DNA from: Rhexocercosporidium sp. MPI-PUGE-AT-0058
Taxonomy: Eukaryota; Ascomycota; Leotiomycetes; Helotiales
Reading direction: 5' to 3'
Assembly: GCA_020746875.1 (NCBI GenBank)
Contig: JAGTJL010000019.1
Location: forward strand, 682,001-746,000
Length of the DNA: 64,000 bases
A model generated the notes under the pieces. It was not told where the DNA came from. It saw only the letters and a list, made by a program, of their open reading frames with translations, and did not search any database. Of this stretch, positions 23,185 through 34,414 are shown piece by piece (position 1 is the stretch's first letter; every line of letters starts with the position of its first letter). The translations under genes and the position numbers were made by a program.

Positions 23185-26100
23185 GATGACCGATTTCCGT
23201 GCTTCCGGCAGTTCACCAAAGGGTAGGCGAATGTTTCATTTCGTGAGGGACCGTTTGACAAGTTGAAGGACCAAGAAGTCTCCGTATAAAGCAAAGCTGA
23301 AGGTCGGGTTGATTAAATGTCCCGGCTATGCTGAATTGGTGGCAATTCGACAGGTACTGTTACGGGATGTCGAAGCACATTGCGATGATGATATCAGGTG
23401 TTCTAAAGCTCCTAGGCTGAGATCAGGCTATGCTCTACTCCGAGTTATCACTAGTGGTAGATTTCGTGAAATGCCGGAACTCAATTGACAAGCCGTCGTT
23501 GATAGTTGATGTTCGAATGCAGGAGAAAGACTAGAAATGCCTCAGGTGAACAAGAAGATGTCGTGAAAGAGGGGTACAGTAAGATTCTCCTCTATTTCGT
23601 ACTGATGGTGGGGACCAAGATAGTTATCAAATTTTCAGGCAGTGAGACACTGCCAATAGGTCTGAAGCCTGAGAATATAGGCCTATTAGAGAGGCGTTGA
23701 TCGGGCTGAAAGGAGCAGTTGAAAAACGTGTGATGGCCGGTTGAGGCGATGTGATGTGGTCGCAGGAGGCCGCATGGACTCTAGCTGTGGCGTGTGGTCT
23801 GTTCAAGTCTCTAAATTGTCGAATCAGAGATCAGGAGTAGAAACGGAAACTAGAAGGAAAGAGTATGGATAGCTCTCGAATTCTCGAATCGGGATGGAGG
23901 GTGCGGCCCCAGAAAGCTAGTGTAGGGTCCGCTCTTCAGCTGAACGGATCTGCTGCCCGATGTTGACAGCTTTCGTGGAGCCTCTGCAGATCCAACTTGT
24001 GGAAAAGTTCAATGCCGAGAAAGTCTGCTCGTCTCTGTCTGAGACCGAGTCCCGGAAAAATAGCAAGAACAAAAGGAGATTTGAAGTTCGAAGCACGAGA
24101 TAAAGGTTCTCAGAAAAATAGGGATCGTCCGAAACGCACTACTTTCAGCTCACACGGCATCCCAAGATCCCTCCTCCGACAGACTCTGGAATCACAAGAC
24201 AGACAAGATAACAAGACGTACCCTGACCAAAATACAAGAGCAATTCTCCTTTCTCTTCCTGTTACTGGTTAAGAAGAAGAAGCTCTTCGACGTAGGCGTA
24301 GATGCGGTCCCGTATCTGTGAATGGTCGCTGAAGAAGGTCGATTGACAAGTCACAGGCGACAGATCGACAATGGTGCTGTGAGGTCGGGGCTTTCCAAGC
24401 AGCGTGGCCTCGATTCGACCTCAAGTACTGGAAGTGTACAAATGACAGCGGGCGAGTGGTTCAGATGCGTACCGATGCCCTGGTAGGGTGTCGTACAAGC
24501 TGAATGAACGTGGTTGCGGGGAAGCTGGTTTGTGCTGAGAGTCCGGAATATGATTCTTGTTGATAAAGTAATAATCGAAGTTAGGGGGGCTGGGATTGCT
24601 CAGCTAAGGAGGATACTTTAGGGCTAGGGTTGTAATTGGGACAGACGGGACGATGATGGATGAGAAGGTTTGGGAACCAGCCGGACAAGAGTTTCCTTGG
24701 GACGAGAGGGGAGGCAGGAGAGGATTGGACGAGTCGGCCCAGCTATTGCTCTTACGGTCCGGACGCAATGCAATGCACTGCAGCAAGAGGCTGCGAATTG
24801 ATGCAGATGCGGGTGGATGCGTGGCCGTGAATCTTAAGTGTCTCAAAGGCTCTCATTGCAGCATGTGAGTGAGAGGTGTGTGAATGAGAGCGAGAGAGAG
24901 AGAGGAGGTTATTCCATCTCGAAGGCCAAAGTGTGTTCCGAGATCGATGCCATCCATGCCTTGCGATTCAGACTTCCATTATCAATCGAAACTACTTTCA
25001 TCCTCCCCTGGCGGAAGTCTGTGCGGTCTATCACCACCCCGATAGGGATGCTTTTGTAACAAGGGGATGGAGGGCAAAGACAAGAGGAGCTAAAGACGGC
25101 TACAGAACATTTGTGGCACTGGTGGCACTTGGTCTGACCAGGAGCACGGTGCTTCGGACAAGCAGGTAAGATTAGAAGTCTTAATTTGATTGTCCCGCCT
25201 GTGTTCAAGGTTTAATCGGTTCCATGACCATGACAACAGAACAGAATAGAATGGGGAAAATACTGCTATGTTGAACAAGAACGCCTTCAAGAATTCCTGG
25301 ATCCCTGTGTTCCTGACCTGACCTGACCTGACCAACGCTCGAGCCGGCCCGGTACCAAACCTCGTCTCCACAATCCCGTTACTGTATCTATCACCCACGT
25401 CCATCCAGATCCATCCATCATGACATCTGCCGGCCAATCTCCAACAACGATCCGAGTCAGGTACGGAGTATTTCCGCACTGCCGAGTGTGACTTCATGTT
25501 ATTCAAAACGATGCTCTCTCTATATTTCGTTACAATTACTTTGTCGCTTAGGTATGAGTATGGCGTACATATCTCAAGTAAGACTTGAGTGTTTCAAGTA
25601 GATCTTTTGGTCTTGTAGTAGAGTTTCTCTCTCACACACACAACATTCTTTCTGTGTTTACCTCTCGTCCCATCTCCACGTTACGTTCTACTCGCTATCA
25701 CAATTGCATATAAGCGAAGTCATTCTTCCTTGTCTCCAAAACTTATCTAGGACTGGCCTTCCTCATCCAGCTGCACTTCCGTTACGAAAACCAACTCATT
25801 CGCGATTTCAAGCTGTACTGCTGTATCGTGCGGCCGCAAAGGCACCCTTACCTCACACTTTGCTTGCTTTTTAGCAGCGTTACACTGCAGCATCTCTTGC
25901 ATGGTGGTACCCGACCCGGGCCCCAGCAACAGGATCTCACCATCGCACCGCACCTATTCCCCAACCAAGCTGAAGCCTTACCAAAGAACGGAGCCCTGCC
26001 TGTCCTGCAACCTCAGGTCCGTCTCCCGTACCATTGGGATTCCAAGCCTCGCCCTTCCTCTGCTTTGTCCCGTCCTGTCAAACAGACTGAAAACGTCCCC

Positions 26101-27094
26101 AAAAGAAAAACGTGTTTCATTTTAGCTTTCGTCTCTCTGTACAACTATCGATCTTGCCACCTACAGTACCTCGTCGGGATATGGTTATGTAAAATCTAAT
26201 CCTCAACAAACTCGAAATCGTCCCGTCAGCGGCCGTGCAGCAAGCACAGACGGCGGAAGACACTCCCAGGCTCCCATGCACGAACCAAACTTTCACAAAA
26301 TAATCTACGGCGCAGGGTGAGAGATGAACAAGGGGTAATTATGGATCCCTCCCACGGAGGCCGGTGTAACTTTGGTACAGTACAGTACCGATGCCATGGG
26401 GAGACACGCACACGTTCGTGATCGCGCTGATAGAGAGGAATGCCAAGATAGGAATGCCAAGATTAGGATGCCGAGGTAGAATTGATACTGGGAGAAGAAA
26501 TATTGGAAATATTGGGATGGAGAGACGAGCTGATGTTGATGACAGTGTATGTACATTTTGGGCTGCAGTAGTTTGCAAGAAGGCGAGATAAACAGCCAAG
26601 AGACAGAGTATTATTATACTATACTTCAAGATATAGAACGAGATATAGCCTAGACTCTTACTCTCTCGTGCCAATAAAGATCCAAACAAAAACACTAACT
26701 ATGCTGTCACTCTGGATAGAAGATAGGGAAAGTGGGATCAAGTGCAGAACACCAGAAGTTAGATACTATACCATCCGCTGTAGCCTTCTAGCAAAGATGC
26801 TTTAGTGTACTGAAGCCTGAGACTAGAATAGGACTTTCAAATGAATACTCTGGTCACTAACACAAGCACAAGCTCAATTGAGAGACCAAGACCAAGCAAT
26901 GCATCCACAACCAGCACCTCGCCGTATGAAAAACGCCTCTTTTGCCTCTTTGCCAAAGAATGGAGAGTCTGGTATCATAAGTAACAACGCCGTCTATGTA
27001 TGCCACATAATACACACACCATATCATACACCCATCCAACCTCCCTTCCCACATCCTCTAATGCCTCTCCAAAGTCCAACCTCACCATAGGTAT
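23185..27094. other. Gene-poor stretch of 3.9 kb
   Basis: Between the regulator start (23184) and the stop of AIM41 (27095), both on the minus strand. Open frames are short, without recognisable domains. It holds simple repeats: a GA-rich tract near 24890-24905, a pentamer repeat at 25312-25333 and a CT/CA tract near 25625-25644. It most likely carries a long regulatory region or 5'UTR for the regulator, possibly a non-coding transcript. Confidence 0.45.
25312..25333. repeat. CCTGA pentamer microsatellite
   Basis: Just over four copies of CCTGA in a row. Short and probably without function. Confidence 0.7.
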
Positions 27095-27763
27095 CTAACC
27101 TACTTTCAAAACCTCCCTCACAATCCTCGCCACCTCCCCCCTCTCAACTGCCTTCTCCCCAAGCACATCCTTCTCAAAAACCCTCTTCAGCACATCCCCC
27201 AACTTAACCTCCCCCTCTCCCCTCATCCCTTCCACTACCCCCTCTACAGCCGCCCTAATCTCGCTCTCCCCCAAGACCTCCACCTCCCCCGCATACTCCT
27301 CCAGCACCCTCCTCTGCAAATCCTCCTTATCCGCCAGATCCTGTCTTCCGGCGCCCTTGAACTCCTCGGCAGCAGCTTTCGCAGCGTTGGCGGATTTTCG
27401 GAGGAGGGCGAGCATTTGCATGTCTGTGTTTATGGGGGTGGAGGTCTTGGAGGCGTTGAGGGTTTGGGAGAGGAGGGCGCGGAGGACGGAGAGGCGGTTG
27501 GTGTCTTTGGATTGCATGGCGGTTTTCATGTCTTTTCTAGGCGGGGCATTAGTTGCATTTTCGGCTTACAATAAAATGGAGGGAACTAAGCCAGAGATAG
27601 AGGGAGGGTGACCGATTGGATTGGATTGGATTGGAGGGAGGAATAGGAAGGGAAGGGAAACTTGCCTGATCTTCAACAGCATAGGAGGAGTGGTGCTCGT
27701 TCCCGTAGCATAGCAGCGACAGCAGAGCCTCGAAGCTCTAATCATCGGTCGGGCAATCATCAT
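27095..27763 (-). CDS. AIM41: AIM41-like mitochondrial protein, GatB/YqeY domain
   Basis: Exons in order 27666-27763 and 27095-27536 give 179 aa. The N-terminus (MMIARPMIRASRLCCRCYATG) is basic, rich in Arg/Ser/Cys and free of acids, as in a mitochondrial presequence. The body, beginning LLKIRKDMKTAMQSKDTNRL, then AAAEEFKGAGRQDLADKE, is the YqeY fold, related to the tail domain of the GatB amidotransferase subunit. The molecular role of AIM41 is not settled; the yeast name comes from altered mitochondrial inheritance. The intron (27537-27665, 129 nt) starts with GCAAGT, not GT, and no GT donor keeps the frame. Confidence 0.9.
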
Positions 27764-28886
27764 TTCAATCTTCTATCACCCGAATCTAATACGAGGAGGA
27801 GATACTGTGTGGTGGTGTTCAATTGACTCGAGTGTAGGTAGGTTACTTGGAGTGAAGCTCCAACCGAGAGAGCTCTCTCAATGATCGACGAAATATTTCC
27901 GCGCCCACGCTTCGCTTCGGCTCTGCACGTCTCCCTCTCGCGAGAGCTCACCTCACCCACCAGGTCCAAGCGTCTATCCTCTGAGCATCTTCAACGTCAC
28001 CTGTGTGATCTACATTTATCCATCATGAGCGACAGTAGGAAGTTGATTGATGAACACGTATACATGTGCATCACTAAGCTATAAATGACACTTGATTGTA
28101 ACTACTGTATTCTCCTCATTCCATCTCCTCTCCAGCACTTAAGTCTCTATGCAACGAACGAGTCAGTCCTACAGCTCTCCCCGCATTTCAACCTTCAACC
28201 TTGACTGCCGGCTAAGCCGCCAATGTATGTACCGCATTCTATCCATCGATATCCCCTCTTTCGATCATCGTCTTCGATGCATCTTACTCAGTTCGATTGC
28301 ATTTCATCAGATTGCAAAGCATCCTCGATCATCCACGTCCGATCGATGAGTCAACCTCAATCTCGAATCAGAATGGCAAATTGAGGCGACTTCTCTTCCC
28401 TTAGCTTCCCTTCACTTCTATTTCCGTTCCGAGAAAAGCGTCACGAGCCCACCAGCTATCAACGTCAATGTTTGTCACCAAAAGTCTAGGCTGCTATACT
28501 TTCTAATCAGTCGAAGCTCATCAAAGGTTAAATTGCCATCCAAGGACTGGAACTTGGACAGTACATACAAACTCAACCTGTTCCGTCTACTTCTGATTAT
28601 TCTTTATTCTCGTCGGAGCTTCGTCCACTCGATCTGGATCTAGAGCTGGAGATTGAATGACTAGATTGGGAAATCATAAAGGAGGACACCATCTGACGAC
28701 CAAGCACAGAAAGTCAACACTCAAAACACTCATCTACAGTATCTACAACCTATTCCCTGAAGATCGGATCTCAGGACTTATTCATCTCTCAACCTCAAAA
28801 ATCATCAATCACACCCGAAATCCAAATCCAGAAAGCCATCAGCAACCACTCCATTCCATACCTCATCTCACCTCCTCAACCTAAAA
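27764..28886. other. Intergenic between divergent genes, 1.1 kb
   Basis: Promoters of AIM41 and of the gene at 28887. An open frame at 28657-28884 has no domain and is probably leader sequence. Nothing else seen. Confidence 0.45.
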
Positions 28887-29531
28887 ATGACATCCCTCAC
28901 ATTCACCCCCCACGTGCCCTCCCCCTCAAAATCACCTTACCTCCAACCCCCCGAAACACCAGAAGACGAGACCCACCGCGGTCGTAAACGCCGCCGCTCC
29001 TCAGCCTCCAACCACAACACCTCACACGGGAGTACCACCCTCCGAGGAAGGGGACGACACCGGACGCCTTCACCTGTACTAGTACTAGAACCATCCCAGC
29101 TTTTAACCCCTGGTAGTGGTAATCCGGATGCTAAATCCACGGAAGGGGGTGGAAGAGGAGAGAGGGGAGGAGGCGAAGGTGAAGGGGGAGAGAGGAAAAG
29201 TCCTGGGAAGAAGTATCAACGTTTTGGGATCTTTGAATCATTTCCTGGATCCGGAGGTGGGTCTGGAGTTGGGTTACGACAGATCAGGATCAAGGAGAAG
29301 GCAAGACGTAGCCAGAGTCTAAGTCGGAGTCGGAGTCGTAGTCGAGGTGGGAAGGAGGATGTGGAAAGAGTTAAGATGAGACGCAGGCAGAGGACTAGGA
29401 CGAGGAGTCGGAGTCACCCTTTGAGAGGCCGTGGTACCAGTGGTGGGCTTGAGGGGGAGGGGGAGGGAGGAGACGGGAATGGGGATGAGGAGGAGGATGA
29501 GGAGGGAGATGAGGAAGTTATTGAAGATTGA
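28887..29531 (+). CDS. Low-complexity protein with RS repeats and acidic tail, function unknown
   Basis: A single-exon frame of 214 aa with a good context (AAAAATGAC). I do not recognise a domain. In order: a Pro/Ser-rich start (TPHVPSPSKSPYLQPPETP), a basic patch RGRKRRRSS that could be a nuclear localisation signal, a Gly/Glu-rich stretch, a non-repetitive core KKYQRFGIFESF, Arg-Ser repeats (SLSRSRSRSRGG), a basic run RRRQRTRTRSRS, and a strongly acidic tail of Glu/Asp. The layout suggests a nuclear or RNA-linked protein, by analogy only. Low-complexity frames can arise by chance, so the gene call itself is moderate. Confidence 0.5.
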   Translation: MTSLTFTPHVPSPSKSPYLQPPETPEDETHRGRKRRRSSASNHNTSHGSTTLRGRGRHRTPSPVLVLEPSQLLTPGSGNPDAKSTEGGGRGERGGGEGEGGERKSPGKKYQRFGIFESFPGSGGGSGVGLRQIRIKEKARRSQSLSRSRSRSRGGKEDVERVKMRRRQRTRTRSRSHPLRGRGTSGGLEGEGEGGDGNGDEEEDEEGDEEVIED

Positions 29532-30695
29532 ATCGATCTAGTGAATTTGAAAGGTGGGCGTCAAGGTGTTCTGTGCTGTGTTAGGATAGGATGGGATGGG
29601 ATAGTATACGCTACAAATTGTCTTTCTTGTTTACATCCCACCTCCCAGCCGACTTCGGACGTTCTGGACTCTGGATCGGGAGTTTATTTTTCTTCATTAA
29701 GAGGGGTGGCGTTTGGGAATGCATGGATGATTCGAAGGAACAGCTGGAAGACTTTCTCTGAAATTGGGCGTTTCTTGTCTTTTAACCTACCTATATCTTA
29801 TAATCTCTACTATAGCCTTGAATTTAAATCTGCGGAAAGGGCACCGGGGATTCCACTTCTGTTGCATTATTTGCTGGGTAAGAAGAGCTCGGCTAATCAC
29901 AGGTGGAAAGGAGATGTAATTTATGAATCTTGTGGTCGTCCCAGAGGACTTGGAGTGAGTCATGCTACAGTCTGTGCTGGCTAGGGCTCGGAGCGCTTTC
30001 GAATTAAATTTTAAACTCCTGATTGTCAAGTGCTTCTGTCTATATTTGGGGGGAGGACAAGGAAACCCGATACAGGTTCGAAAAGGTCTTTATCTTTTTA
30101 TATCCCACTCCATCATAGCCAGTTAATGGCCACGACACCTTTCCTTCCCTAACAATTGGAGAAGAAATCTATCTTTCTACCACCACCTCTCCCACCTTCC
30201 AATTCCGATTCCAACTTCACCGTTGAAGGCAGTAATTTTGCCATCTAGCCCAGGTATCTGATGAAGATGACCTTTCAATTCAACACTTTCGTCCTCTGTC
30301 TATCTCCCAATACACACAAAGACCCATCCGTGCAAGAAAAATCAATGCAACAGCTTTTAATTCAAACCAAAACCAAACCAGAACCAAAGCCCGATCGTTG
30401 AGATCAAGAGCCCCTTTCCGTTCCCTGAAAAAACGCCAAACTTGTTGAAGTTTGCTTGCTTGCCCGGAACACCAGCGCTAGATGCAGATGAGGCAAATAA
30501 CCATTTATTTGTGAAAGTTCTCCGTTGAAAGAGACAAGTCCACCATTCACGAAGAAAAAGAATAAAAGAAAAGAGATAAGATGAGAGAAGTCCAATTAAG
30601 TTGCGTGTTGAATCGTGATCGTCAGGTCGTAGTCGCTCTTTTTCGTTTCGTTGAGATGCGAAGAAGTAAGAAGTAGTTGAGGAGAGGGGATGGAA
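29532..30695. other. Intergenic between convergent genes, 1.2 kb
   Basis: 3' regions of the RS-rich gene and of MTHFR. AT-rich in its middle. No coding signal that I trust. Confidence 0.45.
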
Positions 30696-32632
30696 TTAAT
30701 GTGTCGTGGAAGTTCCGTTCGTGAGAGGGATATTCTCAATACCAGGCGCCGCAGTGCCATTCACACCATTAGTTTCGATACCATTTGTAGCTCCTGGGAA
30801 TGGGACGTCGATATCCTTCACGCCAAGACCGTCGAAGAGTGGGAATAGGCCGTGGGTTTGGTGGAAATCGTTATGTACTGAAAATAGACGTTAGCAAGAC
30901 AATGATATGGAATAAGTTGAGAGGAAGACATACCGATATTCACAAGATACCATGTATCCATCAAATTCTCAATGAGCTGACGACTGGGACTCAGTGCAGA
31001 ATGACAGTGCGCCCAATCTGTTCCCAAACGGAACGCCTCGTCCTTCCAAGCTAAGAAGCTGATCGTCTCGACAATAGTAGGCTGCACGATCTCCTTTCCT
31101 GGGAAGACACCCCAAGTGACGGCATTTGGTCCATCACCTGGTGCGTTGGTCTTGAGTTCCCCAGCGCGGTTGACAGCGTAGTATGTCAAGTCGGGATTAA
31201 GTTCGATGCGAGAAATGAGTTGGCTCATCAGTGTTGGCGAGACGAGGAGTTCCAGGTAGGCTTTCTGGTAGACATAACCGTTGCTGGGACCCCATCCGTA
31301 GACGGGATCTGAAGACTTGACACCATCGACAGCCGGTTGAGAGTTGATGGTGAGCAAGCCTCGCTTGTTAAGAGCGATCAGATCAGATTTGATGGAGTCG
31401 GCTTCGCTGGAAATAGGCGCCTCGCTCCATGGAAGACTATCCACGCCATTCTGAAGGTACTTCACGAATATATCCGCAATATCCTTAATGGACTTGGGTT
31501 CACCCCACAGCTTACGGTTCTGCTCATTAGTGCCCTTCAATCCAATACCATATGCATCCAATTCTCCGAAAGCAGGCGATCTCGAATCACCCCATCTTCC
31601 GTTGGGGAATTCATCCCAGTCTTGGGTACGGGTGACGTAGGACTTATTTCTATTCTTCCAGAAAATAGGACGGACATCTTCCTCTCTGCGACCAAGACTG
31701 AGAGATTGTCTCCATGGTAGGGCTTGCTTCAGTGGACGTTGCTCGGATGGCGTGAGGTTCAATTCGTCCAGGAGCATACGAGTAGCTTGTGCCAAGTTCA
31801 TGGTGTAGAAATGTAAATGATGGATACCAGCTGCGAGTAGCTTGCGACACATGTCAGCTACAAGACCAGTCCCGATGTTACGGACAGCCGCATCGTCATT
31901 CTTCACTTCTTCCAAAGCCGCACTCCATGCGGGTGGGATGCTGCAGCCCATATGGTTGCATCTGCGCAGAAAGCTGGCGTAGGTGTTGATGGGCATGATA
32001 CCAGGGACGATTGGGATCGTGATTCCCTTTGCTCTGACCTTGTGAACCCAATCGATGAAGTTCTCTGCATCGTAGAACATCTGCGTCACGATGAACGTAG
32101 CTCCAGCATCGACCTTCTGCTTCAAGTGCTCGAGCAAAAGCTCAGGATCATCCTGATCATCACAACCCTCTGGGTAACCCGCAACGCCAATATCGAAATG
32201 ATTGCCATACGTCTCTCGAATATGCTTCACCAGATCCTTGGCATAATGAAAGCCTCCCTCCGTAGCAACCCACTTCTCTTTCTCTCTAGGAGGATCACCC
32301 CGCAGAGCTAGAATATTCGTGCAGCCAGCCTTATACGCATCCTTGAGCGCCGCATCCACCATATCCTGACCCATATCTGTACATGTCAAATGCATGCACG
32401 TCTCCAGCCCATGGTGAGACTGAGCCACGCTCACCATCTCGCAAGTCAACTGTGCCAGACGCCCTCCCGCGCCCCAGGTGATGTCGATGAAGCTGGGCCC
32501 TAATCCGTGCATGCGGTCCATGCGATCGTAGAGGTTCTGCACACCTTGTGCGGTCTTGGGAGGGAAGAATTCGAAGGAGAAGGTCGGTTGGCCAGACCGT
32601 TCGGCCTCGGCCAGCATGTCTTTGATGTGCAT
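30696..32632 (-). CDS. Methylenetetrahydrofolate reductase (MTHFR)
   Basis: Exons in order 30934-32632 and 30696-30877 give 626 aa. MTHFR reduces 5,10-methylene-THF to 5-methyl-THF with FAD, supplying the methyl group for methionine synthesis in the cytosol. The catalytic domain begins with FSFEFFPPKT (acid at Glu21), then DITWGAGG, HLTCTD, ILALRGDPPR and FIVTQMFYDAENF, all standard. A linker with LPWRQSLSLGRREEDVRPIFW leads to the eukaryotic C-terminal regulatory domain (GYVYQKAYLELL, TWGVFPGKEIVQPTIV). Fungi usually have two paralogues (Met12 and Met13); I cannot say which this is. The start was set at 32632. A CACGTG motif lies at 33558-33563, about 930 bp upstream. Confidence 0.96.
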
Positions 32633-34414
32633 GTTCGCGGTTTAGGAGCTCCTCTGGAGCTTGAAATGAGAATTGACCTGACGAAGGATGATTGTTAGCA
32701 GGTTTGAAGCTATAGCAAAGCAGAGAAACTGTTGAGGACCCTTCGTAGGTCCTACACGAATACGACCTTCCTCTTGAGGTCCCATGGGCAGCTTTGTCCT
32801 TGAATGTAGTCATGGGGCAAAGCATGCAGACATACCTTGTTGTATTATTGTTCCACGCAAATGTAATCCTTCCTGATAACCTATTTTCTTATGTATCCTA
32901 CGGCAGCATGTGCTAGCCGAAGTAGCGTTTCCGGGCCCAGCGATCTACGACTTGTCGCTGCATGTACGACGAGTTGGAGATGGGAGGGAGAGGAGGGGAG
33001 GGGGGTTGTGGTGGGGTTGACGGCAGTCGAGTGGGACGAGATGGAGAGAGGTTGAGGATGATGGAGTTATGAAAAGAGAGATGAGAAAATATTTGCGAGA
33101 GAAGTTTAGAGTAGTGACAACGAGTTCATAGGTCGGCTCTGAGTGGGTGAATGGCAGGAGTGAGTAGTAGTGTGGGATTTTAATTCAAAGTATCATCGAC
33201 AAGGCCGGACCGGGTAGACAGAGAGGCGGTGTCGAGTTTAAGTCGAGAAGCTTTTGTTTAGCGAAATACCCGGGGTATCTACGCTCTACGGTGAGGTCGA
33301 TCCCAGTTGAGCGAGGGGCAAGTCAATAAGATTCGCTCAAGTGAGGAAATAAATGTGAAGTAGAGAAGAAGAAATAGGTCTTAATCCCTCAATAAAACAC
33401 AACATCATGACTCTTTCTTCGTGCATTGTTTGCCTCCATACGCAAACATCGCCAGCTGCATTGACTCTCGGGTTGATAGCTGTTGTGTTCCTGAATTTCG
33501 CGGTCCCATCATTCTCTTCCCGTTCTGTACGGAGGAGAATTAAGTCGCCGATTGAGGCACGTGCGGAACATCAGAAGTAAAATACTCCGGACTAACCACG
33601 AATTTTCACAACACAAAATGAATCAAAATCTAGTCCGTCTTTATCGATACTCCAAAAATAGGTATTAAGTCTTTTGGCCTTTTGCCTATAAGAATTGATT
33701 AGACGGTTGTGAGTCAAAACGCGATAACTTCACACTCCGGCGACTCGCCAACATCGGCCACTTAATTCTCCCATGTCCAGCCGTTCTCTGAGAACAGACA
33801 GGGCACAGACCGGAATCCGGGTGCGACCTGATCTTTGAGCGTTCTGATTGGATGCTGCTGCTTGGGTGCCCCTCCTTCTCTGCAGCCGACCCCGCTCTGA
33901 GGTATTTTCACCCCTCCTCTGACGTGCATTTTACCCCGTATCAAGACGTTGAGACCAGCTTCTGTCAAATGGCAATACAGAGAGTTGATTGTATAGAATT
34001 GGATAGTCATGGAGTGAAGCAGGGCTATTGGGACGAGAAAGCAGCTTATGGGGGTTGACATAGGCCTTGTTCTTTTATTTTAAGCGGAGGATTGCCTTTC
34101 GCTCTCTACCGAGCTGTTTGTGCTAGGAGACGGAGAATACTCAACTCTTGTATAAGCTTCAAGAGGTTCGCCCTGTATAGTACACAGATCAATAAAGCTA
34201 GCTATACGTTGGTAGAAGGTCGTTGTTACATCCAAACTTGCCCAAGCCTATCAACAATCGGCAAACAAAGTAAATACAAACAAGAAGAATATCACGTATC
34301 ATACAGCTCGGTCAAAGCACGTCCCTGAAACAACAACCCTTTGCCTCCTCCTGGTTAATCTTCCCCTACAATGGTTCCAAACGCCAATACCCGCCTCGCC
34401 GTTTACCATCACTC
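32633..34414. other. Intergenic, 1.8 kb upstream of MTHFR
   Basis: Contains the MTHFR leader and promoter, and the 3' region of the methyltransferase gene. A CACGTG core is at 33558-33563; Cbf1 uses such sites in sulfur-amino-acid genes, but the distance is long. Short open frames at 33762-34061 have no recognisable content. Confidence 0.45.

Noticed and set aside
25090..25506. 138-codon minus-strand frame in the gene-poor stretch
   Set aside because: Arg/Cys/Trp-rich random-looking composition; no support.
26339..26695. Hydrophobic 118-codon frame resembling a small membrane protein
   Set aside because: AT-rich DNA yields such frames by chance; overlaps other frames and has no family.
32331..32825. 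164-codon minus-strand frame over the MTHFR start
   Set aside because: Shadow frame of MTHFR in another phase.
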